NCBI RefSeq assembly: GCF_037080055.1
Contig: NZ_JBAOJI010000006.1
Span: 124,001-188,000 of the forward strand
Source: Halovenus sp037080055
GTDB taxonomy: Archaea > Halobacteriota > Halobacteria > Halobacteriales > Haloarculaceae
DNA: 64,000 nucleotides
Direction of reading: 5' to 3'
The translations under genes were made by a program, and so were the position numbers. The notes below the pieces were generated by a model. The model made no database searches, was not told the origin of the DNA, and saw nothing but the letters and a program-made list of their open reading frames with translations. This document shows, piece by piece, positions 16,742 through 24,710 of the stretch. Each line of letters opens with the position of its first letter. Position 1 is the first letter of the stretch.

Positions 16742-17914
16742 TCATTCTTCCCCCTTCTCGGCCCGTCCCCGTGCCATCAGGAACACGCCGGCGTACTCCG
16801 GAACGGTATGAACTCCCTCCTCCAGTGTAAAACTATCGCCTGCCAACTCGACGGTCCCCGGATCGGCCACCTCGACGGTGATTTCGTGGTTCGTAAACGT
16901 CTCCGGGACGGCATTGACCAGCGGGTCGAACGCCTCGATATCATCCCGCTCGATCCGTCGAACGGCGAGACCGCTCCCGCCGTGGAGGCTCCCGGGAAGA
17001 CGGATCAGTCGGTTCGTGTCCGTCGAGACAGGTTCGTCGATCTGGGCGTTCTCTTCGGCGACGACTTCGTCGGCGAATTTTCTTGCTAACTGTGCGAACA
17101 CGGCGTGGGCCGAGAGATTACCCCGCTCGATCTCGACGAACCGATTCTGTGTGAGGTTGTAGGCGGCCTGTGCCCGCCCCTCGCCGATGCCGTCGTACTC
17201 TTGGAGGCGTTCGAGTGCCTCTTCCTCGGGCAGATCCCGAACTTCTGACAGCACCGCGATGAGTTTCTCGTGGATCCGCTGGCCCCACCCGCCTTCCGTC
17301 GGGAGATAGCGGTTCTCTGCGGGGGTCTTGCGGCCGAGTCCGGCGACAGTCTCCTCTTCGACGAGTTCGTCGAACTCCAGTCCGATCCCGCGGACGTAGT
17401 CGACGATTTCGCGGCGGGCGTCACTTTCGAGCTGTTGGATTCCCGGATCGCGGACGTGGACGTGATACCCGCGACTGCCCGAGAAGACGATCTGCATCTC
17501 CTCGAAGCCGAAGTCGTTCTCCAGAAAGTCGAGCAGTCGGAACAGCGCCTCCTTGCAGTCCGCGAGCATCTCCGCGTAGCTGTCGTCGGGCGTCGTCGAA
17601 GGGAGATGGTCGGCGTCGAGATCGAAGATGAGGTCGGACGAGCGCCAGCCTTTCTCGCTCATAGTCGTCGCGCCGGGGTCGTCGTAGCGGCCGGCGGAGT
17701 AGTAGACGTGTTTTGGGCGCTCGCGCGCGAGAAAATCGTCGAGATTGCCGAGGTCGATCATGGCGTTGTGCCGGCTGTAAGTCTCGCCGGGCCCCTCGGT
17801 CCAGGGGACGTAGCCCCACTCGCGCTCGTTGGCCTCCGGCGGCGGATCGATCGACTGGTTGCGGTAATGATCGCCGAACCGACCGCGGAGGTACGCCTGT
17901 GTCCGCTCGTGCAC
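16742..17914 (-). CDS. priS: DNA primase small (catalytic) subunit PriS
   Basis: A 390-aa archaeal/eukaryotic-type primase catalytic subunit, which together with PriL makes RNA primers. The catalytic carboxylates are in LIFDLDADHL (D98, D100 from this start) and the nucleotide-binding motif is SGSRGYHVHV. GTG codons at 17923 and 17920 are also in frame. I chose the GTG at 17914 (MHERTQAYLRGRF) because a TATA-like CTATTTGAG lies about 25 nt upstream. It is the first gene of a priS-GINS unit. Confidence 0.95.
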   Translation of the reverse strand: MHERTQAYLRGRFGDHYRNQSIDPPPEANEREWGYVPWTEGPGETYSRHNAMIDLGNLDDFLARERPKHVYYSAGRYDDPGATTMSEKGWRSSDLIFDLDADHLPSTTPDDSYAEMLADCKEALFRLLDFLENDFGFEEMQIVFSGSRGYHVHVRDPGIQQLESDARREIVDYVRGIGLEFDELVEEETVAGLGRKTPAENRYLPTEGGWGQRIHEKLIAVLSEVRDLPEEEALERLQEYDGIGEGRAQAAYNLTQNRFVEIERGNLSAHAVFAQLARKFADEVVAEENAQIDEPVSTDTNRLIRLPGSLHGGSGLAVRRIERDDIEAFDPLVNAVPETFTNHEITVEVADPGTVELAGDSFTLEEGVHTVPEYAGVFLMARGRAEKGEE

Positions 17915-17961
17915 GACCACCACTTGCTGGAGTACTCAAATAGGCGTTGCGCTTGGCTCAA

Positions 17962-18444
17962 CTATCGTGACAGCAAATTCGCAAGTCGGTCACGGATCCC
18001 GTCGCCATCTCCGAGTTTGAGATAGAAGGCGTCGCCGCCGTCCTCGTAGTAGTTGTCGATCCGTCGTTTCACGTGAAAGCCCAGCGAGCGGTAGAAATCG
18101 AGCGCTTCGCGGTTTGTCGTCCGCGCGTGACAGGTGACGGAGCCGTACTCGTCGGCGACGTTGGCGACGAGCCGTTTTCCGAAGCCTTGTCCGCGATACT
18201 CGTCGGCGACGGCGAGAAAGAGGATGTAGCCGTCCCGGCGGACCGCCGCGAACCCGACGAGGCGGTCGTTCGCCCGGTCGGCATAGAGGTAGACAGTCGA
18301 GCGCTGGTAGGCGTTCTCGAAGAAACTGCGTCGCTGCCTGAGCACGCCCTCGTTCTTCCGGATTTGCTCTTTTAGTTGCCAGGCTGCGTCGACGTGATCG
18401 TCACTCCCCGGCCCCACGACGTGTCGCTGGACGTTGACGCTCAC
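17962..18444 (-). CDS. GNAT-family N-acetyltransferase (RimI-like)
   Basis: A 160-aa acetyltransferase. The acetyl-CoA binding motif is VADEYRGQGFGKRLVANV, followed by the NREALDFYRSLGFHVKRR motif typical of RimI-like enzymes. The frame stays open for another 98 codons upstream through a GC-rich repeat patch, giving Arg/Ser-rich nonsense. The true start is the GTG at 18444 (MSVNVQRHV), with a TATA-like AATTATTATT about 28 nt upstream. The substrate is unknown. Confidence 0.85.
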   Translation of the reverse strand: MSVNVQRHVVGPGSDDHVDAAWQLKEQIRKNEGVLRQRRSFFENAYQRSTVYLYADRANDRLVGFAAVRRDGYILFLAVADEYRGQGFGKRLVANVADEYGSVTCHARTTNREALDFYRSLGFHVKRRIDNYYEDGGDAFYLKLGDGDGIRDRLANLLSR

Positions 18445-18480
18445 TACATGTCTGTATGTGGTGGGGGAATAATAATTCTG

Positions 18481-18744
18481 CTGAGTGCGAGGCCGAGCAA
18501 CGCGAGGCCTCGTTAATGCGAGCGGGGAACGAAGTGACCCGCGAGACGCGACGACCCGCGAGCCGGGGGACGCGACCAGCGGGAGCGTCCCAAACAAGCG
18601 AACGGGGAGCGGGAGACCGACCGCAGAGAGGTCTCCGAAGCGCGAGCGGCGACGGTAGGAGCCGCGAGATCGATCGAAGGGAGACCTCGAAAACGCGAGC
18701 GGGGAGTGTAACGATCCGCGAGCAGTGAGGCCGAGCAACGCGAG
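18481..18744. repeat. GC-rich intergenic repeat patch with direct repeats and hairpins
   Basis: The 18-bp sequence GAGGCCGAGCAACGCGAG occurs exactly at 18489-18506 and 18727-18744. Between the copies are variants of GCGAGCGGGGA followed by CCGCGAG, plus the hairpins GGGACGC (18567-18573) / GCGTCCC (18585-18591) and GGAGACC (18612-18618) / GGTCTCC (18630-18636). The patch is purine-rich on the plus strand, has no credible gene, and fills the space between the acetyltransferase start and the next small gene. Confidence 0.7.
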
Positions 18745-18770
18745 TCGCTTACCACGCCACTCTCGCCGAC

Positions 18771-18962
18771 TCAGGACGAGCGGAGCAGCCAGTAGCGCGC
18801 CGAGAGATAGACGATGACGAGTCCGAGCGTCAGCGCACCCAGCATCTGTCCCGTTTGCGCTGCGATCACGAGCGCAACGAGATTGAGCGCGATGCCGGCG
18901 ACGTAGACCCAGCGCAGCAGGCCGCTCGATATCGGCAGCGATCCCGTGGTCTCCTCAGCCAT
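18771..18962 (-). CDS. Small two-helix membrane protein
   Basis: A 63-aa protein with a short polar N-terminus (MAEETTGSLP) and two hydrophobic segments (VYVAGIALNLVALVIAA and MLGALTLGLVIVYLSARY). No family is recognised. The in-frame start at 18983 is possible, but the acidic MAEETTGS start looks more natural. It is divergent from archease and precedes the GC-rich repeat patch. Confidence 0.55.
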   Translation of the reverse strand: MAEETTGSLPISSGLLRWVYVAGIALNLVALVIAAQTGQMLGALTLGLVIVYLSARYWLLRSS

Positions 18963-19066
18963 GTACGGACCAGTCCATACCACACCTTGGCCCGCGCAGG
19001 AAAAATCTCTGTCCTTCGATCAGCGGAAACAGAACCCATTAGCCCGTCGGTGACGGACCTCCGTAC

Positions 19067-19477
19067 ATGGGCTACGAACTTCGCGCGCACACCGCCGACG
19101 TCGCTGTCGAGGCGACTGGCGAGACACTCGGTGGGGCCTTCGGCGCGGCCGCCGACGGGATGGCTGCAGCGATGGCCGACGACTGGCCCGACGGCGGACA
19201 GCGCCATGAAATCACCGTCCGCGCGGAGGGCCGGGAAGCACTCCTGTTCGACTATCTCGACGAACTCATCTACGAACGGGACGTGCGCTCGGTGCTGCCG
19301 GTCGACAACGAGGGAACAGTTACCGAAGAGGAGTCAGGCTGGCAGTTCGAGGGTAGCTACCGCGGAGTCGATCTCTCGGCCGTGAACGGCCGGGATCTGA
19401 AGGCGATCACCTACTCCGAAATGGCCGTCGACCGGCGACCCGACGGCTGGCGAATCTACGTCGTCTTCGACGTATAG
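19067..19477 (+). CDS. Archease
   Basis: A 136-aa archease, the small activator of the RNA ligase RtcB (tRNA splicing and repair). Family segments are MGYELRAHTADVAVEA at the N-terminus (usual start GYELLDHTADVGI-like), LLFDYLDELIYERD in the middle and DLKAITYSEMAV near the end, with acidic metal ligands in the HTAD and C-terminal regions. RtcB itself is not in the window. It is a single gene in its own context. Confidence 0.94.
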   Translation: MGYELRAHTADVAVEATGETLGGAFGAAADGMAAAMADDWPDGGQRHEITVRAEGREALLFDYLDELIYERDVRSVLPVDNEGTVTEEESGWQFEGSYRGVDLSAVNGRDLKAITYSEMAVDRRPDGWRIYVVFDV

Positions 19478-19591
19478 CTTCCGGATACGTTCCACACGAT
19501 AACGACGTACCTTCATCTGAAACCAAAAAATGGTGTACAATGGTGTTTGCTGGCAACAGTTCTTTATTCGTACGCGATCAATTTTGTAGTA

Positions 19592-19819
19592 ATGTCACTC
19601 ATCCAGAGCTGCCTTCCCGTCGAGTTCAGCGAGACGGAGCAACCGTTGCACGAGCGGCGGAAGGCAGTACTCACCTGCCCCCGCTGCGCACACACGAGCC
19701 CTCCCGACGGTGACTGGAACTGGACGGCCCATACGCACGGAAGCGAGATTCACTGTCCCGACTGCGAGCATCTGCTGACCGTCCGCGAACAGTTTGACGA
19801 CAGCGACACACCGAAGTAG
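19592..19819 (+). CDS. Small zinc-ribbon-like protein, DUF8106-type
   Basis: A 75-aa haloarchaeal protein with two CPxC pairs (LTCPRCAH and IHCPDCEH) that probably bind one zinc. A central WNWTAHTHGSE segment separates them. I recognise the RRKAVLTCPRC pattern as DUF8106-like. The frame is open 15 codons upstream. MSLIQSCLP at 19592 is preferred because a TATA-like TTCTTTATT lies about 27 nt before it. It is 21 nt upstream of the DUF5788 gene and probably forms an operon with it. Confidence 0.72.
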   Translation: MSLIQSCLPVEFSETEQPLHERRKAVLTCPRCAHTSPPDGDWNWTAHTHGSEIHCPDCEHLLTVREQFDDSDTPK

Positions 19820-19840
19820 ATCTGCCCCAAAGAGATAGTC

Positions 19841-20383
19841 GTGAGCGAGGACCCGCCAGCCCGCCCCGAGCGATCAGAACGCGACGATGTCGTCCGCCCG
19901 GACGGCGGTGAACCCGACGGCGATCCCGTCCGGAAGTTCGAGCGCAAGCAGTTGCTCGAACGGATCGAACGCGAGAGCGCGACTGTCGGTGCTTCAATCC
20001 CCGACGAAATCACGATTCAGGGCGAAGAGATCAATCTACAGGAGTTTGTCTTCGAGATTCGCCGCCGCGAGACCATCCCGCAGGGTGAACGCGAGCGCGT
20101 CGAGCGAGCGAAGAAGAATCTCCGCCGCGAGCGACTCCAGCGCAAACAGCGGATCGAAGACGAGCCGATCACCTTCGAGGAAGGCGAACGCCTCGCCGAG
20201 GCAATCATCGGCATCGACCGCGCGCTGAACGAACTCGAATCGCTCGGCCCGGTCGATATCGAAGGCGAAGCACAGGCCCAAGAGGCTGCCGACCGCAAGC
20301 GCTGGATGAAATTTCTCAAGAAGGCGCTGGGTCACGCCGACGACGACAGCAGCCACGGTGTCTCCCGCGGCCGCGGACGCTGA
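19841..20383 (+). CDS. DUF5788-family haloarchaeal protein
   Basis: A 180-aa conserved haloarchaeal protein starting with GTG. It is highly charged: an acidic N-terminus, then helices rich in Glu and Arg (FVFEIRRRETIPQGERERVE and following), compatible with a coiled coil or nucleic-acid-associated helical protein. Its function is unknown. It follows the zinc-ribbon gene by 21 nt and ends directly against the convergent esterase gene, with no gap between stop codons. Confidence 0.75.
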   Translation: MSEDPPARPERSERDDVVRPDGGEPDGDPVRKFERKQLLERIERESATVGASIPDEITIQGEEINLQEFVFEIRRRETIPQGERERVERAKKNLRRERLQRKQRIEDEPITFEEGERLAEAIIGIDRALNELESLGPVDIEGEAQAQEAADRKRWMKFLKKALGHADDDSSHGVSRGRGR

Positions 20384-21043
20384 TTAGTCGACGAGCGAGC
20401 CGACCATCTCGCTGACGTACTCCAGTTCGTCCTGATTGACACCGTGACCCATTCCCTCGTAGATCCGTGTCTCGACATCGCCGTTTAGCTGTTCGAGCAC
20501 CGTCGCTGTCGTGTGGACGCGCTCCTCTGGGATGTGGGGGTCGCGGTCGCTACAGCCGAGAAAGCCCGGTGTCCCCTCCAGTTCGCCTTCGTAGTCGTCG
20601 GTGTCGATGGTCTCGCCGATCAGGCCGCCGCTGAGTCCGACCACGCCGCCGTAACGGGTCGGGTTTCGCGCGACGAATTCGGTCGCGAGACAGGCTCCTT
20701 GCGAGAAGCCCAGCACGATGATCTTCTCGGTCGGAATCCCGGCGTCGTTCGCGCGGTCGATGGCTGACTGGATGGCCGCGAGTCCCGAACTGCGTCCGGG
20801 TTCGTTGCGCTCGACCGGGGCGGTGAAGGGATTCGGATACCAGGTGTTGCCCGCCGCCTGTGGGGCCAGCAGGGCGAGGCCATCCTGGTGAAACTCCATC
20901 CCGGTCTGTGCGATGCTTCGGGCGGTCGCACCGCGGCCGTGAAGCAAGATTGCGGCTGCCGAGGCGTCCGCGAGGTCCGTCCCGGCCGCGACGAGTTGCT
21001 GATCGCCGTGAGGGTCGTCCTGATTGCGGTGTGGATTACGCAT
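20384..21043 (-). CDS. Phospholipase/carboxylesterase-type alpha/beta hydrolase
   Basis: A 219-aa serine hydrolase of the carboxylesterase/phospholipase family. The catalytic serine is S114 in LGFSQGACLA, the aspartate is probably D168 in GCSDRDPHIP, and the histidine is H200 in GMGHGVN. The oxyanion segment is LLHGRGAT. It probably hydrolyses short acyl esters in the cytoplasm, as no signal peptide is visible. The natural substrate is unknown. Confidence 0.85.
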   Translation of the reverse strand: MRNPHRNQDDPHGDQQLVAAGTDLADASAAAILLHGRGATARSIAQTGMEFHQDGLALLAPQAAGNTWYPNPFTAPVERNEPGRSSGLAAIQSAIDRANDAGIPTEKIIVLGFSQGACLATEFVARNPTRYGGVVGLSGGLIGETIDTDDYEGELEGTPGFLGCSDRDPHIPEERVHTTATVLEQLNGDVETRIYEGMGHGVNQDELEYVSEMVGSLVD

Positions 21044-21125
21044 TGACTCTCTGTACGTGCGCCCGCCTGATAAGCGCCGTCGCGTCGACGACCCAACCAG
21101 ATGACACTGCTGTTATCGGCTGTGC

Positions 21126-21545
21126 TCAGGCTTTTCCGATGGCAGTCAGCAAGGAGAGAAAGAGAATCATCGGGAGTTGACAGAACAGGACGAGAATGAG
21201 CAACAGATCGAACGACAGCCCCACCTCGAACCGGAAGAGCAGTTCGGGAACGAGCCACCAGGCGGTCGCTGCGAACAGAAAGGAAAGCGCGACCAGCACG
21301 GACAGTAGATCCGTCGGTGCGGCCAGAAACCGGTTGTACCGGCTGACGCCTTCCCGTGCCAGCACCAGCGCAGTGAGTACGAGCAGTCCCACCGTTCCCG
21401 CCACCGCGACAGCGACCACGTCGACGGGCGCGAGCCGCTGTCGGACCTCCGAAAGGACCTCCTGATTGACGAGCAGAAACGGTGGCAGGGAGAGAAACAG
21501 ATACAGGGTCGTGAACACCACGACATCTGTGATCTGACGACGCAT
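21126..21545 (-). CDS. Small polytopic membrane protein
   Basis: A 139-aa protein with four hydrophobic segments (FTTLYLFLSLPPFLL, VVAVAVAGTVGLLVLTALVL, LLSVLVALSFLFAATAWW, FDLLLILVLFCQLPMILFL). I recognise no family and cannot propose a function. It is upstream of and on the same strand as the esterase, with an 82-nt gap, and divergent from the DUF1684 gene. Confidence 0.6.
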   Translation of the reverse strand: MRRQITDVVVFTTLYLFLSLPPFLLVNQEVLSEVRQRLAPVDVVAVAVAGTVGLLVLTALVLAREGVSRYNRFLAAPTDLLSVLVALSFLFAATAWWLVPELLFRFEVGLSFDLLLILVLFCQLPMILFLSLLTAIGKA

Positions 21546-21645
21546 GTGTCATCTTGAACTGATACGGTGATGTACCTTTTGTCGAATTTACAACAATCTG
21601 TGGTCGGATCCCGGCACTGATATCGTTCAGTCCCTTACTGGAGGT

Positions 21646-22221
21646 ATGACCGACGATCAGCAGGCGGCGACCGACGGCGGCACCGAATCAGAGTACGTCG
21701 AGACGCTGCGGGAGAACCGCGCGGAGAAAGACGACTTCTTCGCCGAACATCCCCAGTCGCCGATCCCACCCGAAAAACGAGACGGGTTCGACGGACTGGC
21801 CTACTTCGATCCCGACCCGGCCTACCGCGTCGAGGCGACGGTGACGGTCTTGGACGATCCCGAGGAGATCGACTTCGAGACCTCGGACGGTCGAACTATT
21901 ACCTACCGGCGGCCGTTCCGGTTCAGCTTCGAGATCGACGGCGACTCCTACGAACTGAGCGGCTATCGACAGGAGCCGACGGATCCGATCTTCGTTCCGT
22001 TCCGTGACAAGACGACCGGCCAGCAGAGCTACAAGGACGGTCGGTACATGGAATTGGAACCCGAAGAAACACTGTCCGACGGCACGACTATCGAGATCGA
22101 TTTCAACCTCGCGTACTCGCCGTTCTGTGCCTACAGTGAGACCTTCTCCTGTCCGTTGCCACCCGAGGAGAACTGGCTCGAAACGACGATCCCAGCCGGC
22201 GAACGGAAACCGCCGCTGTGA
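21646..22221 (+). CDS. DUF1684-family protein
   Basis: A 191-aa protein of the DUF1684 family, widespread in bacteria and haloarchaea and of unknown function. Signature segments are IFVPFRDKTTGQQSYKDGRY, IEIDFNLAYSPFCAYSETFSC and CPLPPEENWLETTIPAGE. The N-terminal 40 residues are acidic and carry EYVETLRENRAEKDDFF. No signal peptide is seen. It lies 57 nt before a small acetyltransferase gene on the same strand, perhaps in one transcript. Confidence 0.85.
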   Translation: MTDDQQAATDGGTESEYVETLRENRAEKDDFFAEHPQSPIPPEKRDGFDGLAYFDPDPAYRVEATVTVLDDPEEIDFETSDGRTITYRRPFRFSFEIDGDSYELSGYRQEPTDPIFVPFRDKTTGQQSYKDGRYMELEPEETLSDGTTIEIDFNLAYSPFCAYSETFSCPLPPEENWLETTIPAGERKPPL

Positions 22222-22278
22222 CGCCCGGACGGTCCCGAACTGTAACGCCTTTAGGCGTCCGACCGTATTGATAGCTAG

Positions 22279-22764
22279 ATGGACGGAGTCCAGTTCCGGC
22301 CCGCCCGCTCGGCGGACGCCCGGACTGTGCTCGGGATCAAGCAGGCGGCAATCCGGGGGATCGACGACGCCGCATACACGGATCGACAGCTCACGGCCTG
22401 GCGACCTGACGAAGACGCTGTCTCGGATTTCCGTCGTGCGATCGAGAGCGATACGTTCGAGATATTGATTGCAGATGTCGACGACACGGCAGCGGGCTAC
22501 GGCGTGGCTCACACCGACCACGACCGGATCGACGCGGTGTTCGTCGATCCTGGGTACGCCGACGGTGGCATCGCTTCCTCGCTCGTTCGACAGTTCGAGT
22601 CACGCGCCCGGATGCGCGCGGTCTCGGAGCTGAAAATCATCTCCTCGCTCAACGCCAAACCGTTCTACGAGTCGCTGGGTTACTGGGATTTCGGCCGGAA
22701 AGACCGAACCATCGACGGCGTCGAACTCGAGTTCGCGATCATGCGAAAACTGTTCGACGGCTGA
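22279..22764 (+). CDS. GNAT-family N-acetyltransferase
   Basis: A 161-aa GNAT protein with an N-terminal FRPARSADARTVLGIK beta-alpha start, a middle VFVDPGYADGGIASSLVRQF segment at the acetyl-CoA loop, and a C-terminal LNAKPFYESLGYWDFGRK motif. The pyrophosphate-binding loop is degenerate compared with the usual QxxGxG/A. The substrate is unknown. It precedes the first sensor kinase by 47 nt. Confidence 0.78.
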   Translation: MDGVQFRPARSADARTVLGIKQAAIRGIDDAAYTDRQLTAWRPDEDAVSDFRRAIESDTFEILIADVDDTAAGYGVAHTDHDRIDAVFVDPGYADGGIASSLVRQFESRARMRAVSELKIISSLNAKPFYESLGYWDFGRKDRTIDGVELEFAIMRKLFDG

Positions 22765-22811
22765 GTGACCCAAAGATTCAGAACATCTCTCCCCGTTGTA
22801 CTGATAATCGG

Positions 22812-24704
22812 ATGGCAGAGCCTCCGCTCGACACTGTCTGTGTCCTGTATGTCGGCTGTGACGAGGAATCTGCCGACAAACTGGCGACAGAGCTGGAAGT
22901 AGCAGAGCCGTCTCTCGATTCCGCCGTGGTTCTGTCGACGGCGAGTGCAATCGAGTACATCGAGTCACACCACGTCGACTGTGTCGTCTCCCGGTACGAC
23001 CTGCCGGGATCGGACGACGGCATCGCACTTCTCGAAACTCTTCGGGACCGGGATGTCCGGTTGCCGTTCGTACTCGTGCCGGACGGATCGGTCGACGTTG
23101 CGAGCCGTGCCGTCGAGGCGGGGGTCGACCGGTATCAGAAACGGACGACCGTCGAAGAGACGGCCGAATCGCTCGCGACAGAGGTCACCGCTGCTGTCGA
23201 AGAACAGCGACCCCAGACCGACCTGCTCGACCGGATGACCGACGCGCTTCTCGCCCTTGACGACCAGTGGCGGTTCACCTATCTCAACGAGCAGGCTCGT
23301 GAACTGCTGGTCGAGGCACTGGACGAGGATCGGACGCTCTCGGAACTCCGCGGCCGCTCGATCTGGGAGACTGCGCCCGGCGTTGCCGGCACCCAGTTCG
23401 AGCAGCACTGCCGGGAGGCGATGGCAACCCAGGAGTCTCGCTCGTTCGAGAGCTACTACGAGACGCTCGACTGCTGGTTCGACGTTCGGCTCTTTCCGTC
23501 TCCGAGTGGGCTTTCGGTGTACTTCTACGAAATCACCGACCGCCGGGGATACGAACGGACGCTCGAACACCGCGAACAGATGCTCCGGGATATCTACAGC
23601 ATCATCTCCGACAAGGAGGTGCCGTTCGCACAGAAGGTCGAACAGTTGCTCGAAATCGGCCGCGAGGAACTCGGGATGGCCTACGGCAGCCTCTCCCAGA
23701 TCGAAGGGCGGGAGTACACGCTCTCGGTCGTCGCGGGACCCGACCACGAAGTGATCGCCGAAGGGACGACGGTGGATCTCGGCGAGACGAACTGCCAGCG
23801 CGTCGTCGAGACGAGAGAACACCTCGCGCTCAGCGACACCGCCGAAGAGACGCCGGAACTCACGGATCGACTCGTCTACGAACTCGGCGTCGACAGCTAT
23901 CTCGGCGCGCCGATTTTCGTCGACGACGATGTCGACGGCACGTTCTGTTTCTACGACTTCGAGCCACGCTCGGAGCCGTTCTCGCGGTGGGAACTCACTC
24001 TCGTCGATCTGATGGGTAGCTGGGTCAGCTACGAGCGCGAACGCGAGCGCCGGCAGGCAGACCTCGAACGCGAGCGCAACCGACTCGACTCCGTTGCCGG
24101 CACGCTCTCACACGACATCCGCAACCCGCTGACGACCGCGAACCTCCGGCTGGAACTGGCCGCCGAGGACTGCGAGAGCGAACATCTCGGAGCCATCGAG
24201 TCGGCGCTCGAACGGATCGACGAACTCATCGAGAACACCCTCTCGCTGGCCCGACTCGGTCCCGACGCACTCGATCCGACGCCGATCCAACTCGAAGTGC
24301 TCGCTAACCGAGCGTGGGAGACTGTGGCGGCCTCTGATGCGACACTCCAGATCGAGGACGACTTCGGCACGATTATCGCCGACGAGGCGACACTGACACA
24401 ACTTCTCGAAAACCTGTTCGGCAACGCCGTGGAACATGGATCGACAGATGACGGTGAACTGGCCGTCCGCGTTGGCAGACTTCCAGACGACGACGGCTTC
24501 TACGTCGCCGACAACGGCACGGGAATCTCGCCAGAACACCAGGACGAAATCTTCGACCGGGGATACTCGACTCAGTCGGACGGAACCGGATTCGGACTGT
24601 CAATCGTCAAACGGATCGTCGACGCCCACGACGCCACCGTCACCGTCACAGACAGCGCCGACGGCGGCGCACGCTTCGAGATTCGCGGCCTGTCGATCCA
24701 GTAA
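22812..24704 (+). CDS. Sensor histidine kinase 1: pseudo-receiver, PAS, GAF, HisKA, HATPase
   Basis: A 630-aa soluble kinase without membrane segments. The order is a receiver-like domain (about 1-130), PAS (137-247), GAF (262-405), HisKA with phospho-acceptor H434 in LSHDIRNPL, and HATPase (about 520-630) with the N box NLFGNAVEHG and the G boxes VADNGTGIS and GTGFGLSIVKRIV. At the receiver phosphosite the sequence is DCVVSRYDLPG, with R61 where Asp is expected, so this domain should not accept phosphate. It probably senses a cytoplasmic signal. No response regulator is adjacent. Confidence 0.9.
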   Translation: MAEPPLDTVCVLYVGCDEESADKLATELEVAEPSLDSAVVLSTASAIEYIESHHVDCVVSRYDLPGSDDGIALLETLRDRDVRLPFVLVPDGSVDVASRAVEAGVDRYQKRTTVEETAESLATEVTAAVEEQRPQTDLLDRMTDALLALDDQWRFTYLNEQARELLVEALDEDRTLSELRGRSIWETAPGVAGTQFEQHCREAMATQESRSFESYYETLDCWFDVRLFPSPSGLSVYFYEITDRRGYERTLEHREQMLRDIYSIISDKEVPFAQKVEQLLEIGREELGMAYGSLSQIEGREYTLSVVAGPDHEVIAEGTTVDLGETNCQRVVETREHLALSDTAEETPELTDRLVYELGVDSYLGAPIFVDDDVDGTFCFYDFEPRSEPFSRWELTLVDLMGSWVSYERERERRQADLERERNRLDSVAGTLSHDIRNPLTTANLRLELAAEDCESEHLGAIESALERIDELIENTLSLARLGPDALDPTPIQLEVLANRAWETVAASDATLQIEDDFGTIIADEATLTQLLENLFGNAVEHGSTDDGELAVRVGRLPDDDGFYVADNGTGISPEHQDEIFDRGYSTQSDGTGFGLSIVKRIVDAHDATVTVTDSADGGARFEIRGLSIQ

Positions 24705-24710
24705 TCGGCC

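Noticed and set aside
18445..18738. 98-codon N-terminal extension of the acetyltransferase
   Set aside because: It is Arg/Ser-rich, lies in the repeat patch, and the GTG at 18444 has a TATA-like box at the right distance.
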